From the NCBI GenBank assembly GCA_938030585.1, contig CALHIA010000011.1:1-10496 (forward strand): a stretch of DNA of 10,496 nucleotides, written 5' to 3'. Position 1 is the first letter of the stretch. The number at the start of each line of letters is the position of its first letter. The stretch is from an uncultured Candidatus Saccharibacteria bacterium (lineage in GTDB: Bacteria; Patescibacteriota; Saccharimonadia; Saccharimonadales; Saccharimonadaceae). The position numbers and the translations under genes were made by a program. The notes beneath the pieces are model-generated. The model searched no databases and had not been told where the DNA came from. It was given only the letters and a program-made list of their open reading frames with translations. Of this stretch, positions 6,910 through 10,496 are shown piece after piece.

Positions 6910-8520
6910 ATGAATAAACTTGCGAAGTTTTTGAATGCGCATATTTCTGGTCTTGTCACTGATAAACCGGAAATTCTTGCGGCATATTCGCGCGATATGA
7001 GCGTCTTGGAAATGATGCCACGCTTTCTTTGTATTCCGAAAACTGCAGAAGACATTCAGTTTATCTTGCGTTTTAGTACTAAATTAGCCAAAAAGGGATA
7101 CAAACTGCCAATTGGCGTGCGCGGTGCTGGTCTTGATACTACTGGCGCCGACCTGACTGACGGTCTCTTAATTTCCATGGAAAAATTTAACACCATCGAA
7201 GAAATTGACACTCGTGAAAGTCTAGTACGGGTAAAAGCTGGCATCACCCTCGGTGAATTAAACGATGCACTGGCACTCTTCGGCCTAGAACTTCCTGTAG
7301 TGGCCTCTAGAAAACAGACCATCGGTGGCCTAATTTCCACCGCTCTCATCGATGAGGCCGCCAAAAAATACGGCAGCATCTATTATTTCACTGATCGTAT
7401 CGAAGTAGTTTTACCAAATGGTGAAATTTTCCAGACTACTAGCCTGACTAAGCGTGGTATTAAATTGGCTCAGTTGAAAGCAGATGATCAAAACGCCAAA
7501 ACCAATACCACCATCTATGACTTGACTGAGAAAAATCAGGCAGTAATCGCCAAAATTCGTGAATCCGTCCATAATCGCTCCGGTTATCGTATGGTGACCG
7601 AGGTAAACCGCGAAAATAAGCCGTTCGATGTGCTGCCAATTTTCTTTGGCGCCCAAGGTACTCTCGGGGTTATTACAGAGGTAATTTTAAAGGTTCAGCC
7701 AATTCAATATCATACTCGCCAGTATGTTTTTGAATTTACTTCGATTAATCAGGCACTCACTTTTGCTGAAAAAGCCAAAGAGCTTGAACCGCGTACCATG
7801 AATCTTTATGACGGTCGCATATTTAAGACACTCGAGAGCCTCGGTCGCAAGGCTAAATTACTCGAGTCAAATACTGCCACCGCTCAATCTACCGCCAAAT
7901 TTTATATCTATCTAGATTTTGCCGAAAACTTTTTCCGTATTAGAAAGATTGACCGCGAGATTGAAAAATTACGTCCCTTGGCCGATAAGTCCTACGTCGA
8001 TCAGGAAAAATACAAAGCCGATTTTAATAATTTTAATTTTGGCCTCAAATTATACCTCAATAGTCACGATACAGCAGAAAAACTCGCCATCGTCGATAAG
8101 ACTTCGATTCCAGCCGAAAAATTGCCAGATTTTCTGCGTAATCTGCAGCCTCTTGAACAAAAATTCCATCAAAACCTACCTGTTTTTGGCTCACTTCTCA
8201 CCGATCTTTATTCGATTCGACCAGAATTTGACCTTACCGACATTTTGAATCGCAAAAATCTCATTTTCTTCTTGCAGTCTTACGCTAAGATTGTCTACGA
8301 AGTCGGCGGATCGCTTGCGGGTGGCTTCGCCGAAGGTCGTACACTAAGTGTAATCACTAGCTCACATACTGATTTAGAGATCAAAGAATTTTATCATCAA
8401 ATTCGCCAAACCTTCGACCCCGACAATATTATGTCTCCTGGGGTCAAACAGGGTGCTACACTGACCAATTTTGTACGTCATCTACGTGAAGCTCCACTGA
8501 TTGGCTTTATTGAATATTAA
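6910..8520 (+). CDS. FAD-binding oxidase (VAO/PCMH fold, GlcD/D-lactate dehydrogenase-like)
   Basis: A flavoprotein of about 536 aa that should oxidise a hydroxy-acid or alcohol-type substrate, but the substrate cannot be read from the sequence. The N-terminal half is an FAD_binding_4 domain: RGAGLDTTG (71-79) is the pyrophosphate-binding loop, TIGGLISTA (137-145) the second FAD contact and GAQGTLGVITE (247-257) the third, where most relatives have SEG rather than AQG. The C-terminal half resembles the FAD-oxidase C domain and ends with the typical DPDNIMSPG (503-511). There is no iron-sulfur motif, signal peptide or membrane segment, so it is probably cytosolic or peripheral. I chose ATG 6910 because AAGGG is five bases upstream; the in-frame GTG at 6904 is part of that ribosome site. 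It has its own promoter and no partner gene beside it. Confidence 0.85.
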   Translation: MNKLAKFLNAHISGLVTDKPEILAAYSRDMSVLEMMPRFLCIPKTAEDIQFILRFSTKLAKKGYKLPIGVRGAGLDTTGADLTDGLLISMEKFNTIEEIDTRESLVRVKAGITLGELNDALALFGLELPVVASRKQTIGGLISTALIDEAAKKYGSIYYFTDRIEVVLPNGEIFQTTSLTKRGIKLAQLKADDQNAKTNTTIYDLTEKNQAVIAKIRESVHNRSGYRMVTEVNRENKPFDVLPIFFGAQGTLGVITEVILKVQPIQYHTRQYVFEFTSINQALTFAEKAKELEPRTMNLYDGRIFKTLESLGRKAKLLESNTATAQSTAKFYIYLDFAENFFRIRKIDREIEKLRPLADKSYVDQEKYKADFNNFNFGLKLYLNSHDTAEKLAIVDKTSIPAEKLPDFLRNLQPLEQKFHQNLPVFGSLLTDLYSIRPEFDLTDILNRKNLIFFLQSYAKIVYEVGGSLAGGFAEGRTLSVITSSHTDLEIKEFYHQIRQTFDPDNIMSPGVKQGATLTNFVRHLREAPLIGFIEY

Positions 8521-8569
8521 GCTAATGGTTTTCCACAGCAAATGTTGTAAATATAACTATCTCTCGATA

Positions 8570-8578
8570 TGTTATAAT
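8570..8578 (+). promoter_or_regulatory. Extended -10 promoter of tig, predicting a leaderless transcript
   Basis: TGT then TATAAT (8573-8578) is a consensus extended -10. Only six bases separate it from the ATG at 8585, so transcription should begin at or next to the start codon. There is no Shine-Dalgarno in the bases before the ATG. No terminator is visible between the FAD oxidase stop (8520) and this site, so readthrough could also supply a longer transcript. Confidence 0.6.
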
Positions 8579-8584
8579 TAAGTC

Positions 8585-9865
8585 ATGAAAGTTACTACAA
8601 AGAATATATCTGAGACCAAGGTGGAAATTACCGTTACTCTAGATAAGAACGATTTGCAGACTGCTAAGGAACAGGCTGTGGCTCGTCTTGCTAAGGAAGT
8701 TAATGTCCAGGGCTTCCGCAAGGGTAAAGTTCCTGCCGAAATCGCTGAAAAACACATCAATCCTAACGATCTTGCTTCGACCACTGCCGATATTGCTGTT
8801 CGTCGTACCGTTCCGATGGCCTTTTCTGAGGCTAAAAAAGCTCCATTGATGATCCCTAATGTAGAAATCACCAAGTTTGTACCAGATGAAACCCTCGAAT
8901 ATAAAGCTGAAGCCGATATTCTCCCAGACATCAAGCTTGGCGACTTCAAGAAATTGAAAGTTAAACGCGAAGATATTGCCGTTAAAGAAGACGATATTAT
9001 GGATGTCATCTCTCGCGTGCGTGAAGCATACGCGGAAAAAGCCCCAGTCAAGCGCGCTGCCAAGATGGGCGATGAAGTGGTGATTGATTTTGAAGGCTCT
9101 CTCGATGGCGTAAAATTCGAAGGTGGTGCCGCCAAAGATTTTAAACTAAAACTCGGTTCTCATGCCTTTATTCCAGGTTTTGAAGAGGGAATTGTTGGTC
9201 ATGAAACTGGTGATCGTTTCGATCTCGAACTTACCTTCCCTAAAGATTATCACGCCGAAAATCTTGCCGGCAAGAAGACTGTCTTCAATGTCTTAGTTAA
9301 GCAAATCAATGAATTTAAGCTTCCAGAACTTGATGATGAATTTGCCAAAAAATGTGGCCCGTTCGAAACTTTTGATGCTTTGAAAGCTGATATTGAGAAA
9401 AATCTCACTGAGCAAAATCGCGTCAAGGCTGACGAAAAATTCAAAGATGATCTTGTTGAAGCTCTTGTTAAATCCAGCAAGGTTGAAGCACCAGCTATTT
9501 TAATCGAAGACCAAATCCGCTTCATTCGCCAGGATATGGAACAAAATGCTAAGGCTCAGGGTTTTACTCTCGAAGATTACCTCAAGCAAAGCGGTCAAAC
9601 CGAAGAAGAATGGATGAAAGAAGTTAAAAATCTCGCCGAAAAGCGTGTCAAGGCTTCACTAGTCTTGCAAATTCTGGCTCGTGATCAAAAAATCGAAGTC
9701 GAAGACGAGATTGTCGAGGCCAAGATTAATGAACTCAAAGAAGTTTACAAAAAATCTAAAGAAGCTCTCGAAAGTTTGAAGAATCCTAATGTCCGCCAAG
9801 ACATTAAAAACCGTCTTACCATCGAGAAAACCTTAAACTTCCTCGTCCAGGAAAACACTAAATAA
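8585..9865 (+). CDS. tig: Trigger factor (ribosome-associated chaperone and peptidyl-prolyl isomerase)
   Basis: Trigger factor docks at the ribosomal exit tunnel and shields nascent chains. The 426-aa protein has the normal family length and three-part order. The N-terminal ribosome-binding domain carries the signature GFRKGKVP (43-50). The FKBP-type isomerase domain spans about 160-242 (GDEVVIDFEG, FIPGFEEGIVG and the closing TVFNVLVKQI). The C-terminal helical chaperone domain spans about 250-426. The start is the only sensible ATG: the family's first strand, MKVTTKNISETKVEITV, begins there. No ribosome site precedes it and the promoter abuts the ATG, so translation is probably leaderless. 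An intrinsic terminator follows 16 nt after the stop. The usual neighbours clpP and clpX are not in this window. Confidence 0.97.
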   Translation: MKVTTKNISETKVEITVTLDKNDLQTAKEQAVARLAKEVNVQGFRKGKVPAEIAEKHINPNDLASTTADIAVRRTVPMAFSEAKKAPLMIPNVEITKFVPDETLEYKAEADILPDIKLGDFKKLKVKREDIAVKEDDIMDVISRVREAYAEKAPVKRAAKMGDEVVIDFEGSLDGVKFEGGAAKDFKLKLGSHAFIPGFEEGIVGHETGDRFDLELTFPKDYHAENLAGKKTVFNVLVKQINEFKLPELDDEFAKKCGPFETFDALKADIEKNLTEQNRVKADEKFKDDLVEALVKSSKVEAPAILIEDQIRFIRQDMEQNAKAQGFTLEDYLKQSGQTEEEWMKEVKNLAEKRVKASLVLQILARDQKIEVEDEIVEAKINELKEVYKKSKEALESLKNPNVRQDIKNRLTIEKTLNFLVQENTK

Positions 9866-9881
9866 TTCCGTAGGTTAGAAG

Positions 9882-9912
9882 ATAACCCCGACTAAAAATC
9901 GGGGTTATTTTT
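9882..9912 (+). terminator. Intrinsic terminator of tig
   Basis: ATAACCCCGA (9882-9891) pairs perfectly with TCGGGGTTAT (9899-9908) around a 7-nt loop, and a T-run follows on the plus strand. It lies shortly after the tig stop codon. Confidence 0.92.
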
Positions 9913-9915
9913 ATC

Positions 9916-9947
9916 AAAAAAAGAGCTCTGCTGTCATAGCAGGGCTC
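9916..9947 (-). terminator. Intrinsic terminator of the minus-strand orphan gene
   Basis: Read on the minus strand, GAGCCCTGCT (9947-9938) pairs with AGCAGAGCTC (9932-9923) around a 5-nt loop, with one G-U pair, followed by seven Ts (9922-9916). It faces the tig terminator with almost no gap, insulating the two convergent genes. Confidence 0.88.
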
Positions 9948-9971
9948 AGTAAGCATTTAGTTAACCAGAAA

Positions 9972-10481
9972 TCATTTTTCATAATAAGAGTCAATACCAA
10001 GAAGATTATAGGTCCAAATAAGGTTAAGGGTAGCATTTTCTGGATCAATAAGTCTAAACTCTTCGAAAAGGTAATATTTTTTCCCAGACTTAGAGGTAGC
10101 TTCAAAAACATCATAGTCTATGGTGTGATTAATCATAGCCTCTGTAGTCTCATCAATACTGCCAGATATCTGGTGAAAATAATCCATGAGAAGCTGTTTT
10201 TTCTCAGAGACAGATAAAGAACTCTTTACCAGTTTCTTTAAAAAGAACTCCTTATTCTTATTGTCTACGTTTTCTTCCTGAGAATATATAGAATATTTGA
10301 CCACTGTTTCTTCTGGAAATTCTGCCTCTTCTGCTAATTTATACCTAAGGTCAGAATATTTTTGAGAAATTTCATCATCTAACGATCTATCTCCGTTTAG
10401 TGATTCTAGATGCCAATTCCAACATATGATTGGTTGGTTTGATTTTGAATTGGTTTCAAGGTTACATTTTTTAATGGACAT
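9972..10481 (-). CDS. Hypothetical protein, orphan
   Basis: A 169-aa protein that I do not recognise. The start is well supported: AGGAGG (complement of 10488-10493) lies six bases before the ATG at 10481. The promoter is outside the window. The stop is TGA, unlike the TAA of most neighbours, and a dedicated terminator follows. The protein has no signal peptide or membrane segment. It is rich in Lys, Glu, Ser and Asn, with aromatic clusters near the N-terminus (CWNWHLESL, about 20-28) and C-terminus (KKYYLFEEFRLIDPE, LIWTYNLLGIDSYYE). It is probably a compact soluble alpha/beta protein. By eye it is more AT-rich than dnaE and tig, and its codon choice differs, which fits an accessory or transferred gene. 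No function can be assigned. Confidence 0.75.
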   Translation of the reverse strand: MSIKKCNLETNSKSNQPIICWNWHLESLNGDRSLDDEISQKYSDLRYKLAEEAEFPEETVVKYSIYSQEENVDNKNKEFFLKKLVKSSLSVSEKKQLLMDYFHQISGSIDETTEAMINHTIDYDVFEATSKSGKKYYLFEEFRLIDPENATLNLIWTYNLLGIDSYYEK

Positions 10482-10496
10482 AATAATCCTCCTTTT

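Noticed and set aside
8578..9135. 185-codon minus-strand open frame opposite tig
   Set aside because: The sense strand is unmistakably trigger factor. The reverse frame has Ser/Thr/Arg-biased low-quality protein and no start signals.

Overview
The window reads as an ordinary housekeeping stretch of a Patescibacteria (CPR) chromosome, most likely Candidatus Saccharibacteria (TM7). That placement is inference from gene content and style: a YtxH-like small membrane protein joined directly to a long DnaE, a membrane-anchored nuclease with an Excalibur domain, short intergenic gaps, and strong extended -10 promoters. TGA and TAA act as ordinary stops; nothing indicates a reassigned UGA codon.

Layout. 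Positions 1-685 hold the 3' part of a UTP-glucose-1-phosphate uridylyltransferase gene (galU), cut by the window edge and followed by a good intrinsic terminator (748-782). A small single-pass membrane protein (826-1137) has its own promoter. On the minus strand, 2428 to 1178 encodes a membrane-anchored staphylococcal-nuclease-like (SNase) protein with a C-terminal Excalibur calcium-binding domain. It is interrupted by one in-frame TAG exactly inside the nuclease domain. Divergent from it, 2551-2850 (YtxH-like) and 2851-6792 (DNA polymerase III alpha, DnaE) form a tightly coupled operon. A FAD-dependent oxidase follows (6910-8520), then trigger factor (8585-9865), whose predicted transcript begins at the A of its start codon. 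Two face-to-face terminators separate trigger factor from a minus-strand orphan gene (10481-9972).

The genes cover replication (DnaE), nascent-chain folding (trigger factor), nucleotide-sugar supply (GalU), an envelope nuclease that may scavenge nucleic acid, and an unassigned flavoenzyme. The points most worth a second look are the amber-interrupted nuclease, the leaderless trigger factor prediction, and a shared TGnTAwAAT promoter grammar seen five times without convincing -35 boxes. The roughly 118-residue low-complexity linker in DnaE and the orphan gene also deserve checking. I see no CRISPR array, transposon, tRNA, rRNA or clear defence system.
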